Source: Candidatus Edwardsbacteria bacterium (GTDB taxonomy: Bacteria > Edwardsbacteria > AC1 > EtOH8). Taken from it: a stretch of DNA of 64,000 bases. Positions 8,369 to 16,174 of the stretch are shown piece by piece (position 1 is the first letter of the stretch; every line of letters starts with the position of its first letter). The DNA lies in assembly GCA_031082425.1 (NCBI GenBank), contig JAVHLB010000003.1, forward strand, positions 186,001 through 250,000. Direction: 5' to 3'. Below the pieces are notes generated by a model, which made no database searches, was not told where the DNA came from, and saw only the letters and a program-made list of their open reading frames with translations. A program made the position numbers and the translations under genes.

Positions 8369-9879
8369 GAATAATAATTACCCTATCTGCTTTGATTATG
8401 TTATCTGGCAGCGCCCGGGCCTGGGATATTTCCGGAGGCAACCAAGCGACCATATGGGCCTCGCAGGCCGATTCCACTAATGCCTATAATGTGCTTCATT
8501 ATAAGGAAGATTGCGACCTGCGGCTGTCCGGCAGTCTCAAGGATGACATCAAGGTTGAAGCCGGGTTGAAGTTTTTATACGACCAGGAGCGCTGGGACGA
8601 CCAGCCGGTGTTCTCCGGGATCTCCAAACGGTATCTTCAGCTGAGGACCGAAGATCTATCGGCCCGAGCCGGGACCTATTACGCCACCCTGGGCCGGGGC
8701 CTGGTGCTGAACTGCGCCAACGAACAGGCCGCCAAGATAGACCGTTATCTGGACGGAGCGCTGGTCTCCGCTTCTTTGGAAGACCTGGGTGATGCCCGTT
8801 TGCTTTTCGGGCGGATCAGGGAGAATACTGTGGAACTGGATACGTCAAAGACGTATTTTGGGACAGAAATAAAGATGACCAGATTTGCTTTTATTACTCC
8901 GGGGTTGACTTATTTGAGGGCTAACGCCGCCGGTCCGGCCCTGGATCCTTCTTTCGGCAAACCGGCGGACGAGCAATACAGCGGAATCCTGGGCGGAACG
9001 TTCGGCCCAGTGGACCTTTACGGGGAGTACGCCGGCCGGCGCACCTACGGGAGGTTGTCACCTTCGGCCGGCTGGGTGGGGATAGAGGACGTTAACGGCC
9101 ACGCCTTTTATGGCAGCCTGACGGCCGCCTACACCGGGCTGGGAGTGGCGATGGATTTTAAAAAATATCAGGACTTCGATGCCGCCATAAATGCGCCGCC
9201 GTCCTGCAACCGGGAGGGCCGACTGTTGAACAACGGTCAGGACGAATACGGTTTTCAGGCCGACCTGACGGCCACTCCCTGGATGGCCTGGGAATTCCGG
9301 GGCAACTACTCCTGGGCCCGGACCGGCGAGGCAAGGGGCGAATTGATAACATCCGACGGACAAGTCTACCCCGGCACCCAGAAATGGCAGGATGTTTTTG
9401 TGGAGGGGCGGTGGGAGGCCCGGGAGGATATCATTCTTAATGCCGAAGGACGCCAGAGGCAGGAGGACAACCTGCAGCCTGATATCATCAGAAAAGAATA
9501 TATGGGGGCTTCGGCCGGTGTGGTTTGGAAATACGAAGGGTCCAGAACTCTATCGGTCAAGGCCGGAGGCAACCGCTATAGGAACATCTACGATGTCGAA
9601 AAACTTTATTATGACGAGGTTCTGGCCGAACTGGGCTGGGTGCCATTGGGATGGCTGAATGTCTTCGCCACCGCCGATCTGGCCGACAAGCCCATTGCCG
9701 AGTATGACGATCAGAAAAGCTGGGGTGAGGCCGGATGCACCATAGATTTCGACCAGGGCCGCCAGCAGCTGAAGGTCTCGGCCGGCCGGACCAAGGGCGG
9801 GCTGGTCTGTTCCGGCGGGTTCTGCCGCTGGGAGCCGGCCTTCAAGGGGTTTAAGGCGGTTTGGAACTGGAAGTTCTAA
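8365..9879 (+). CDS. Putative outer-membrane beta-barrel protein (DUF6029-like)
   Basis: 504 residues. Signal peptide 1-19 (ending SARA) and then a protein made almost entirely of alternating polar/hydrophobic strands rich in Tyr, Gly and aromatic girdle residues, with no predicted helical membrane segment and a C-terminal residue Phe (KF end), as in many outer-membrane barrels. It resembles the porin-like DUF6029 group from memory; I cannot confirm this without a search. It overlaps the preceding lipoprotein gene by 4 nt. It may form the outer-membrane partner of the lipoprotein and TlpA-like protein encoded upstream. Confidence 0.65.
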   Translation: MRIIITLSALIMLSGSARAWDISGGNQATIWASQADSTNAYNVLHYKEDCDLRLSGSLKDDIKVEAGLKFLYDQERWDDQPVFSGISKRYLQLRTEDLSARAGTYYATLGRGLVLNCANEQAAKIDRYLDGALVSASLEDLGDARLLFGRIRENTVELDTSKTYFGTEIKMTRFAFITPGLTYLRANAAGPALDPSFGKPADEQYSGILGGTFGPVDLYGEYAGRRTYGRLSPSAGWVGIEDVNGHAFYGSLTAAYTGLGVAMDFKKYQDFDAAINAPPSCNREGRLLNNGQDEYGFQADLTATPWMAWEFRGNYSWARTGEARGELITSDGQVYPGTQKWQDVFVEGRWEAREDIILNAEGRQRQEDNLQPDIIRKEYMGASAGVVWKYEGSRTLSVKAGGNRYRNIYDVEKLYYDEVLAELGWVPLGWLNVFATADLADKPIAEYDDQKSWGEAGCTIDFDQGRQQLKVSAGRTKGGLVCSGGFCRWEPAFKGFKAVWNWKF

Positions 9880-9931
9880 TGAGGATGACCTGTCAACAGC
9901 AATCCATGAGAATAAAATGAAGGAAAGCATT

Positions 9932-11914
9932 GTGAAGCGACGAATATTGGTAGCGGCCATTCTTTTAGCGGTTGGTGTTTCGCCGATCATGGCGATCGGC
10001 ATCAATGGTGCCGTAAATAAAACTTTCTCCCCTGAAGTATATCTGGCTGACGCCGGGCCAACCGGGGCCAAGGCCGGGGATTATACCGCCAATTCCTTCA
10101 GTGCCTGGCCTCCCAACGGCGGATGGACGATGGATCCGATCTCGGGTGACGGGGCCTGGCTGCAGGGGTCCCTGGAGATGGGCAGCGGGGTCTCCCCGGA
10201 CAGCGGCTGCCAAGGGACCCTGAACTTCGCCGAGTTCGATTCCTGGGACTTTGCGGTGGGCGTGATCGGTGATATCATCTCCCCGGAGATCACACTGCCC
10301 AATCCGGCTGATGACTGCAGCCTGAGTTTTTACGTCTGGAATCATTATTACTCCACCCCGGGCTATAATTTCGATTCCCTATTCGTTCAGATCACCGGGG
10401 ATGGGGGAGGGAACTGGTCCAACCTGGCGCTGGTGACCGGTGATATCAATGCGTGGTCTTACCAAGCCCTTTCTTTAAGTTCCTATGCCGGGCAGACCAT
10501 CCAGGTCAGGTTCCGGGCCAAGAGCGATTACGGAGCCTCCAATATGAGCCTCGACGAGGTCCGGATAGGCAGGCGCCCGGTTCAGGATGTGGGAATGGTC
10601 AGCATCTTGACCCCCGGGAAATCCATGCCGGAAGAGGCCTCCCCGGCGGCCGTGGTCGTCAACAAGGGAGCGGGGACCGAGACCTTCGAGGTAATCTGCA
10701 CCATCGACTCGGCGGGAACTGAAGTCTACGCCGATTCAAAATTTGTCAGCAGCCTGGCGTCCGGGGCCCAGCAGAGCGTGGTCTTCGCATCCTACGCTCC
10801 GGCCATCGGCAATGGCAACATCTATACCGCTACCTTCAACACTCTTCTGGCAGGCGACGGAGATCCCGGCAACGATACCCTGGCCTGCAGTTTCAACAGC
10901 TACACCGAACAGCGGACGGTGCTGGGCATGGATTATACTGCCCTGTGGTGCACTTGGTGCCCCTGGCACCAGGTGGCCTGGAAGATGTTAAAGGAGGAGG
11001 TAGGCGACTCCCTGTGCGTGATGGGCCTTCATTCCAGCAGCACCGGGGACAGTTTTTATGTGGCCCACTGTGCCGATCTGAAAAATTATTATGCCCTTGG
11101 CACCGGACTGCCGACCTCCATTATGGATGGGATGATCACCTGGGTCGGCTCGGATACCTCCGGAGCCGGCCTCGGGCAGTACAACGCTTTTCGCTCCAGC
11201 TTTGATAAACGGAAAATGATCAGATCCCCTTTCAATTTCACGCTTGACGGCACATATAACGGAGGCACCGGAACTTTGAATGTTACCACCAACTATCCCG
11301 GAGCCACGCCCATCCCGGTCACCGTTTGGGTGGCCGTCATCGAAGCCAGCAAGCACACCCACTGGCCGACGGTGGCCAGCGCCTTACCACAGGACAGTAT
11401 ATATGACTTCGTGCGCGATGTACTGCCGGCTTCGGCCGGCGACACCTTCAGTGTGACCGGGGGAACGGTCAGCAGGAACTATCCTTTCACAATAAATGCG
11501 GGATGGAATGCCAGTGAACTGTCCTTTGTGGTCTGGGCCGAGAGCCGCGGGCTCAAGGAGAACCTGCAGGCTGGGGAGATCCAATTATCGGAGCTTACCG
11601 GCGTGACCGGCAAACCCAATGATTCAAGCCTGGAATCAAGGACCCAATTGTTGCCGTGCTTTCCCAACCCCTCCGGCGGTCAGATGGTATTCAGTTATGA
11701 TCTGGGTGTCTCCCAACAGGTCGACCTGAGAGTTTACGATATCTGCGGACGGTTGGTGCAGACCTTGGTGAGTGAAAGGCAGGAGGCCGGGGTTCATAAA
11801 ATAAATTGGAAAGGGTACGGCCATAATGGACAAAAATTGTCCAATGGGATATATTTCTATAAACTCTCGACCGAAGATTATTCATCGGTGAAAAAACTAA
11901 TGATATTGAAATAG
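9932..11914 (+). CDS. Secreted Omp28-like CxxC protein with type IX sorting domain
   Basis: 660 residues from the GTG at 9932, preferred because AAGGA at 9920-9924 is 7 nt upstream; an ATG at 9917 has no ribosome site and adds five residues. It has a signal peptide, a jelly-roll-like region, a CARDB-like domain, an Omp28/thioredoxin-like domain with CTWC (codons at 10949-10960) and a FlgD-type C-terminal domain (CFPNPSGG start, IYFYKLS, ending MILK). The architecture repeats that of the 3478-5691 product, so the two look like paralogues that kept the redox pair in different form (CTWC versus CTSCAPC). A strong terminator follows. Function unknown; a surface thiol protein is likely. Confidence 0.75.
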   Translation: MKRRILVAAILLAVGVSPIMAIGINGAVNKTFSPEVYLADAGPTGAKAGDYTANSFSAWPPNGGWTMDPISGDGAWLQGSLEMGSGVSPDSGCQGTLNFAEFDSWDFAVGVIGDIISPEITLPNPADDCSLSFYVWNHYYSTPGYNFDSLFVQITGDGGGNWSNLALVTGDINAWSYQALSLSSYAGQTIQVRFRAKSDYGASNMSLDEVRIGRRPVQDVGMVSILTPGKSMPEEASPAAVVVNKGAGTETFEVICTIDSAGTEVYADSKFVSSLASGAQQSVVFASYAPAIGNGNIYTATFNTLLAGDGDPGNDTLACSFNSYTEQRTVLGMDYTALWCTWCPWHQVAWKMLKEEVGDSLCVMGLHSSSTGDSFYVAHCADLKNYYALGTGLPTSIMDGMITWVGSDTSGAGLGQYNAFRSSFDKRKMIRSPFNFTLDGTYNGGTGTLNVTTNYPGATPIPVTVWVAVIEASKHTHWPTVASALPQDSIYDFVRDVLPASAGDTFSVTGGTVSRNYPFTINAGWNASELSFVVWAESRGLKENLQAGEIQLSELTGVTGKPNDSSLESRTQLLPCFPNPSGGQMVFSYDLGVSQQVDLRVYDICGRLVQTLVSERQEAGVHKINWKGYGHNGQKLSNGIYFYKLSTEDYSSVKKLMILK

Positions 11915-11971
11915 GTATAGAATACTTCTTTATAATCATTCCCCGGCGGTGTCCATGGCTGGGGTCATAGC

Positions 11972-12004
11972 CAAAGGCCCGGTTAAAACCGGGCCTTTGC
12001 TTTT
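11972..12004 (+). terminator. Intrinsic terminator after the exported-protein block
   Basis: A 13-bp perfect stem (CAAAGGCCCGGTT paired with its complement, 11972-11984 with 11987-11999) and a 2-nt centre, followed by TTTT. It closes the block ending at 11914. Confidence 0.85.
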
Positions 12005-12041
12005 CCGTCGACCCTCTGCTAGAGATGCGGTTCTTCTTTTC

Positions 12042-12070
12042 TTGACAACATAGGGGCCCGCTGATATAAT
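12042..12070 (+). promoter_or_regulatory. Consensus promoter of the UbiA-type gene
   Basis: TTGACA (12042-12047), 17 bp, TATAAT (12065-12070): a perfect sigma70 consensus. The expected transcript start is about 12077, which is itself the A of an ATG. Confidence 0.85.
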
Positions 12071-12076
12071 CCTACT

Positions 12077-12106
12077 ATGATTGTTCGTAAATTTTTATAC
12101 ACATAA
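12077..12106 (+). CDS. Possible leaderless 9-residue leader ORF
   Basis: An ATG placed 6 nt after the -10 box, at the expected transcript start, opens a reading frame of nine codons (MIVRKFLYT) closed by TAA, ending 4 nt before the ATG of the UbiA-type gene and in a different frame. The downstream gene has no Shine-Dalgarno sequence, so translation could depend on reinitiation after this mini-ORF. It could equally be chance. Confidence 0.25.
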   Translation: MIVRKFLYT

Positions 12107-12110
12107 AATC

Positions 12111-13049
12111 ATGGACCGCAAAAAATCACACTTCTTGGACTATTTTTTCGTCCTGCGTCCCATCCTGCTGGTGCCGGCCTGGACCATGCTGTTGGTGGGC
12201 TATTGCCAGGCGCAGGGGCATCTTTCGATCACCCTTATGCTGCCCGGCAAATTCTGGCTGGCCATGCTGCTATACAGCGGCTTGATGGGGGCGGTCTACA
12301 TAGTCAACCAGATATTCGACGTGGAGACCGACCGGCTGAATAAAAAACTGTTCCTGGTGGCCGAGGGCTATGTCAGCAAAAAGGCCATTATTATTGAGGC
12401 TTGTCTGCTTTTTGCCCTGGCGTTGATCGTTGGCTTTTGGAGATACTCCGTTCTGTTCGGGGTCATTATCACGCTATCGGGAATATTGGGGCTGCTTTAT
12501 TCGGTGCCGCCGTTCAAGTTCAAGGCCAAACCTTTCCTGGATATGCTGGCCAACGGCCTGGGATACGGCCTGCTGGCCTTTGCCGTCGGCTGGCTATCGG
12601 CCGGCCGCGACAATGCCAATCTATGGTTGTTCTCCATGCCATATGTGCTGGCTGTCTCCGCAGTATACCTGAACACCACCATCCCGGATCATAGCTCGGA
12701 CAAGGCCACCAACAATATCACCACCGGGGTCTTTCTGGGCATCAAAGCCACCCGCTGGCTGGCCCTGGCCCTGATGCTGGGCAGCTTGTTGCTGTCGATC
12801 CACTTTAAAGACCATCTCTGCCTGGCGGCTTCAGGCGCGGCCCTGCCGTTGTTCGTGATGGCCGTGATCTCGGGCAATATGAAATGGACCATGCTGTCCT
12901 ACCAGGCCGGCTCGCTGATGCTGGTGGTCCTTTCCGGCATGCTATTCCCGGTGTTTATTCCGATACTGATAGCTACTTTCCTGGCCCTGAAGTTCTACCA
13001 CAAATGGCGGTTCGGCATGGATTACCCCAAGTTCGCCGATAGGGCATAA
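12111..13049 (+). CDS. UbiA-family prenyltransferase
   Basis: 312 residues from the ATG at 12111 (an in-frame TTG at 12081 is the alternative). An integral membrane enzyme with about eight or nine helices. The first aspartate-rich motif is NQIFDVETD, close to the NDxxDxxxD consensus that binds the Mg-diphosphate of the prenyl donor; the second is weaker, TIPDHSSD. Family members attach prenyl chains to quinone, heme or glycerol-phosphate acceptors. No quinone or archaeal-lipid gene lies nearby, so the acceptor cannot be told. It has its own consensus promoter and is monocistronic. Confidence 0.82.
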   Translation: MDRKKSHFLDYFFVLRPILLVPAWTMLLVGYCQAQGHLSITLMLPGKFWLAMLLYSGLMGAVYIVNQIFDVETDRLNKKLFLVAEGYVSKKAIIIEACLLFALALIVGFWRYSVLFGVIITLSGILGLLYSVPPFKFKAKPFLDMLANGLGYGLLAFAVGWLSAGRDNANLWLFSMPYVLAVSAVYLNTTIPDHSSDKATNNITTGVFLGIKATRWLALALMLGSLLLSIHFKDHLCLAASGAALPLFVMAVISGNMKWTMLSYQAGSLMLVVLSGMLFPVFIPILIATFLALKFYHKWRFGMDYPKFADRA

Positions 13050-13199
13050 TTGCACACGGATAACACGGATCGGGTGAGATTTTCCCGGATATATTACCCT
13101 TGTTTTTGTGGATCATGAAATATATTTGCCTGCCAGTGGTGCCTAACTTTTTTATGGCTGGGGTTCTGCAGCGCTCAACCCGATAAGGAGGTACAAGCA

Positions 13200-14045
13200 A
13201 TGGATATAAGAAGTTCCATCATCGCCGGGAGCTGGTATCCGGGAGAAGCCGATAAGCTGTCGGCCCAGATAAAAAAATATCTTGCTGCGGCAACGAAGGT
13301 CGAAAGCGAAGGCCGGTTGACGGGCATCATAGTCCCCCATGCCGGATACATGTATTCCGGACCGACCGCGGCCTATGCCTACAAGAACATCGATCCTGAA
13401 AACATCTCCACCGTTATCATGGTGGGCCCCAGCCATAGTGCCTATTTCGAGGGGGCGGCGGTCTATGGCTTCGGTGCCTGGGAGACGCCGCTGGGAAAGA
13501 CCGAGATAGACTCCAAGTTGGCCGAAGAGATAATTTCCCATGATCCAAAATATATCAATGACAATCCCGGAGCCCATGCTAAGGAGCATTCGTTGGAGAT
13601 ACAGCTTCCGTTCCTGCAATCGGTGTTGAGGTCGGGGTTCAGGATCGTGCCCATAATGCTCTACGACCAGTCACTGGCCTCCTGCGACCGCTTGGCCCAG
13701 GCCATGGCCGGGACGGTCAAGGGGCGGGACGATGTCCTGCTGCTGGCCTCTAGCGACCTGTCGCACTACCATTCCCAGGCCGAGGCCCAAAAGCTCGATA
13801 AATTGGTAGTGGACGACGTGAAGAAATATGACCCGGAAAAGCTGGCCGGAGACCTGGCCTTTGAAAAATGCGAGGCCTGCGGAGGCGGCCCGATAGTGAC
13901 CGTAATGCTGGCATGCCGTTATCTGGGGGCGGATAAATCCGTGGTCTATGACTACCGGACCTCCGGCGATGTGACCGGAGACAAGGGCCAGGTGGTGGGG
14001 TACCTGGCGGCGGGGCTTTATAAAAGCAGGGTAGCAAAGGTTTAA
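13200..14045 (+). CDS. amrB: AmmeMemoRadiSam system protein B (MEMO1 family)
   Basis: 281 residues with a strong AAGGAGGT ribosome site. It is related to extradiol dioxygenase class III enzymes and human MEMO1. Visible family marks are AGSWYPG near the N-terminus, PHAGYMYSG (His in the metal-like pocket), VGPSHS, an EHSLEIQLPF segment and SSDLSHY. In bacteria this protein is usually encoded with an AMMECR1 protein and a radical SAM protein (AmrS); the AMMECR1 partner follows 25 bp downstream, but no AmrS is next to it. The biochemical role of the set is unsettled. Confidence 0.92.
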   Translation: MDIRSSIIAGSWYPGEADKLSAQIKKYLAAATKVESEGRLTGIIVPHAGYMYSGPTAAYAYKNIDPENISTVIMVGPSHSAYFEGAAVYGFGAWETPLGKTEIDSKLAEEIISHDPKYINDNPGAHAKEHSLEIQLPFLQSVLRSGFRIVPIMLYDQSLASCDRLAQAMAGTVKGRDDVLLLASSDLSHYHSQAEAQKLDKLVVDDVKKYDPEKLAGDLAFEKCEACGGGPIVTVMLACRYLGADKSVVYDYRTSGDVTGDKGQVVGYLAAGLYKSRVAKV

Positions 14046-14070
14046 AGTTATAAAGGTTCGAAAGGTTGAA

Positions 14071-14634
14071 ATGAAAGACAGGTTGACAGCGGAAGAGAAA
14101 AGGGAGCTTTTCCGGATAGCGCACCAGTCAATAGAAGCCGAGGTTAAGGGGAAGGATGCGCCAAAATTCAAGCCTTTGACCGCCAGGCTGGCCGAACTGC
14201 GGGGCGTTTTCGTCACCCTGAAAGAGGGCGGCAATCTGCGGGGCTGCATCGGATATATAGAGGGCATAAGGCCGCTGTATCAGGCGGTGGCGGAGATGGC
14301 GGTAGCGGCGGCCACCGGGGACCCCCGTTTCCCTCCGGTGACAACAAGAGAGTTGCCGGAATTGGAGTATGAGATATCGGTATTGACCCCCAAGAGGCAG
14401 ATAGATTCGCCCGAGGAGTTCATGGTAGGCAAACATGGGATCATAGTCCAGCGGGGAGGGCGCTCAGGGGTGTTTTTACCGCAGGTGGCGGCCGAGGAGG
14501 GCTGGACCCGCGAGGAGACCTTGTCCTACCTGTGCCTGCACAAGGCCGGTCTGCCGGCCAACGCCTGGAAGGATAAGGAGACGAAGTTGTTTGTGTTTGA
14601 GGCGGAAGTGCTGGAGGAAAAGGATATCAGATAA
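14071..14634 (+). CDS. amrA: AmmeMemoRadiSam system protein A (AMMECR1 family)
   Basis: 187 residues. AMMECR1-domain protein with the family hallmark LRGCIGY near residues 50-60, the GDPRFPPV segment and a C-terminal YLCLHKAGLPANAWKD segment. It pairs with the MEMO-like gene just upstream. The spacer between the two genes (14042-14080) is made of short AAAGGTT-like repeats. The stop at 14632-14634 runs straight into a five-unit heptamer array. Confidence 0.93.
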   Translation: MKDRLTAEEKRELFRIAHQSIEAEVKGKDAPKFKPLTARLAELRGVFVTLKEGGNLRGCIGYIEGIRPLYQAVAEMAVAAATGDPRFPPVTTRELPELEYEISVLTPKRQIDSPEEFMVGKHGIIVQRGGRSGVFLPQVAAEEGWTREETLSYLCLHKAGLPANAWKDKETKLFVFEAEVLEEKDIR

Positions 14635-14668
14635 ATGCAGAATTCAAAAAATAAAATATAAAATATAT
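14634..14668. repeat. Degenerate heptamer array, five units (35 nt)
   Basis: Five consecutive 7-nt units: AATGCAG, AATTCAA, AAAATAA, AATATAA, AATATAT. It fills the spacer between the AMMECR1 gene and the next gene. Similar arrays occur at 32003-32037 and 57547-57581, also five units long. Confidence 0.7.
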
Positions 14669-14672
14669 CATC

Positions 14673-14987
14673 ATGCGACAAAAACAGATCATCGAAGAAA
14701 TGGCCCTGCTGGCCGAAAAACTGGGCCTCAATATCAAATTCGACGAATTCGACGGGCGGGGCGGCTGGTGCCGGGTCAAGGACAGCCAGCGGATAATCAT
14801 CAACCAGCGGCTGGGGCCGCAGGAACAGATAAAAATATTGTCCCAGATCCTGGCCGGTCATCAGATCGAGGAGCAATCCATGGCTCCCAAGATCCGTCAG
14901 CTTATCGAGGAGGCCCGGGAGGAACTGCAGCCGGCCTTGGACATATCGGACAATTCTTCCCAAGGAAATAACAAGCCTAAGGAGTAA
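14673..14987 (+). CDS. Conserved-looking small hypothetical protein
   Basis: 104 residues, soluble, no signal or membrane segment. An N-terminal amphipathic helix (EEMALLAEKLGL) is followed by a short beta region (FDEFDGRGGWCRVKD, IIINQRL) and a helical, acidic C-terminus with a low-complexity tail. I do not recognise a family. Its codon use matches its neighbours and it ends 3 nt before the next ATG, so it is probably a real gene in an operon with the zinc-ribbon proteins. Confidence 0.6.
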   Translation: MRQKQIIEEMALLAEKLGLNIKFDEFDGRGGWCRVKDSQRIIINQRLGPQEQIKILSQILAGHQIEEQSMAPKIRQLIEEAREELQPALDISDNSSQGNNKPKE

Positions 14988-14990
14988 TTC

Positions 14991-15521
14991 ATGGACCGGA
15001 CGCCGAACGATCTGATCTCCTGCCGGGAGTGCCAAAAGACGGTCAGCCCCAACGCTCGGAGCTGCCCCCATTGCGGGGCGCCCCAGCCGGCCAACCAAAG
15101 CTGGAACGGGTGGGGGTTCGACTGGAAGTCCAAAACCTCCTACTACGGCTGGCCGCTGGTCCACATCTCGGTGGGCAAGGACCGCCACGGCAAGCTTCGG
15201 GTGGCCAGGGGCTGGATCGCCATCGGGCAGTTCGGCATCGGCGCCATAACCATCGCCCAGTTCGGAGTGGGGATAGTGTTCGGCTTCGGGCAGATCATCC
15301 TGGGAACCACGGCCATCGCCCAGATCGCGGTAGCCCTGCTGTTCGGGATGGGGCAGCTGGCCACCGGCTACATCGCGGTGGGACAGATCGTTTTCGGATA
15401 CTACGGCCTATGCCAGGCGGGCTTGGCGGAGCATCTCTGGAGCCAGAAGTTCCGGGATCCCGAGGCGGTGAGGTTCTTTCTGGGCCTAAAAAGACAGGCC
15501 TTAGCGTTAATCGGAAAATAA
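14991..15521 (+). CDS. Zinc-ribbon protein with repetitive hydrophobic Gly-Gln domain
   Basis: 176 residues. An N-terminal zinc ribbon (Cys11-x2-Cys14 and CPHCG at about 25-29) is followed by a linker and a strikingly regular hydrophobic region (about 72-142) in which a roughly 10-residue unit with a central IGQ or IAQ recurs six or seven times (IAIGQFGIG, TIAQFGVG, FGFGQIILG, AIAQIAVA, FGMGQLATG, AVGQIVFG). The C-terminus is a short helical tail. It could be a set of short membrane segments or a solenoid. No known function; it is encoded between two other small proteins. Confidence 0.7.
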   Translation: MDRTPNDLISCRECQKTVSPNARSCPHCGAPQPANQSWNGWGFDWKSKTSYYGWPLVHISVGKDRHGKLRVARGWIAIGQFGIGAITIAQFGVGIVFGFGQIILGTTAIAQIAVALLFGMGQLATGYIAVGQIVFGYYGLCQAGLAEHLWSQKFRDPEAVRFFLGLKRQALALIGK

Positions 15522-15539
15522 CAAGATCGGAGGATGAGT

Positions 15540-15911
15540 ATGTCAGTCTCTGGAAAATCAGTGGCGGTATATATCATAGCTGGGGTATTGATATTCTTCG
15601 GAATATTGTTCCTGATGTCGGCCCGGGCCGAGTACACCGCTAATCCGGGAAGCCGGATCATCACCGGTCTGGTACTGATAGGGACCGGCATATTTGGGGC
15701 GGTGATGGTAAAACGCAACCAGCCAAAACAGAAGATCGAGATCATCCAGAAGATAGAACTCTCCGGTTCGGTCAAGCCCGAGGAGATGAAATGCAAACAA
15801 TGCGGGGCTCCGTTGGACAGGAACTCGGTGGAGGTCAAGGAAGGAGCCGTATTCATTAATTGCCCCTACTGCATGGGGACCTATCAGATCACCGAAGAAC
15901 CAAAGTGGTAA
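15540..15911 (+). CDS. Small two-TM protein with C-terminal zinc ribbon
   Basis: 123 residues from the ATG at 15540; GGAGG at 15529-15533 gives 6-nt spacing to it, whereas the ATG at 15534 is too close. Two membrane helices (about 8-28 and 40-58) are followed by a cytoplasmic or exposed linker and a zinc ribbon with CKQCG and CPYC pairs. Together with the upstream gene it forms a pair of membrane zinc-ribbon proteins with the ribbon at opposite ends. Function unknown. Confidence 0.65.
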   Translation: MSVSGKSVAVYIIAGVLIFFGILFLMSARAEYTANPGSRIITGLVLIGTGIFGAVMVKRNQPKQKIEIIQKIELSGSVKPEEMKCKQCGAPLDRNSVEVKEGAVFINCPYCMGTYQITEEPKW

Positions 15912-16006
15912 AAATATAATAAAGCAATGCAAAATCTGCTTGCATCATAAACCGTTTATTCCCATATGGTTATGATATAGTGTTGACAAGTGTATATATA
16001 TTGCAA

Positions 16007-16044
16007 GCCTTGGGAGTAGTAGCCTTTATCTCAGGGCGTTTTTT
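16007..16044 (+). terminator. Probable intrinsic terminator or attenuator
   Basis: A 9-bp stem with two G-U pairs (16007-16015 with 16029-16037), a 13-nt loop and a TTTTTT run (16039-16044). It may end the small-protein operon. A TTGACA at 15983-15988 just upstream leaves open a promoter plus attenuated leader for the M6 protease gene, but I see no good -10 box at the right distance. The rest of 15912-16174 is AT-rich with nothing else recognisable. Confidence 0.45.
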
Positions 16045-16174
16045 ATATTATTAACGTGTTAATTCCCATAATGTTATATGTTCATTAATAATTGATATGG
16101 GCATAAAATATGCATGAATATTTTAATAATGAAGAAAACTTTTACAATACTGAAATTATTTTAAGGAGAAAAGT

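Noticed and set aside
14634..14668. CRISPR array
   Set aside because: The heptamer arrays have units of 7 nt without spacers, and no cas gene is present in the window.
15983..16002. Promoter TTGACA with TATATA just after
   Set aside because: The spacing is only 4-8 bp, too short for sigma70.
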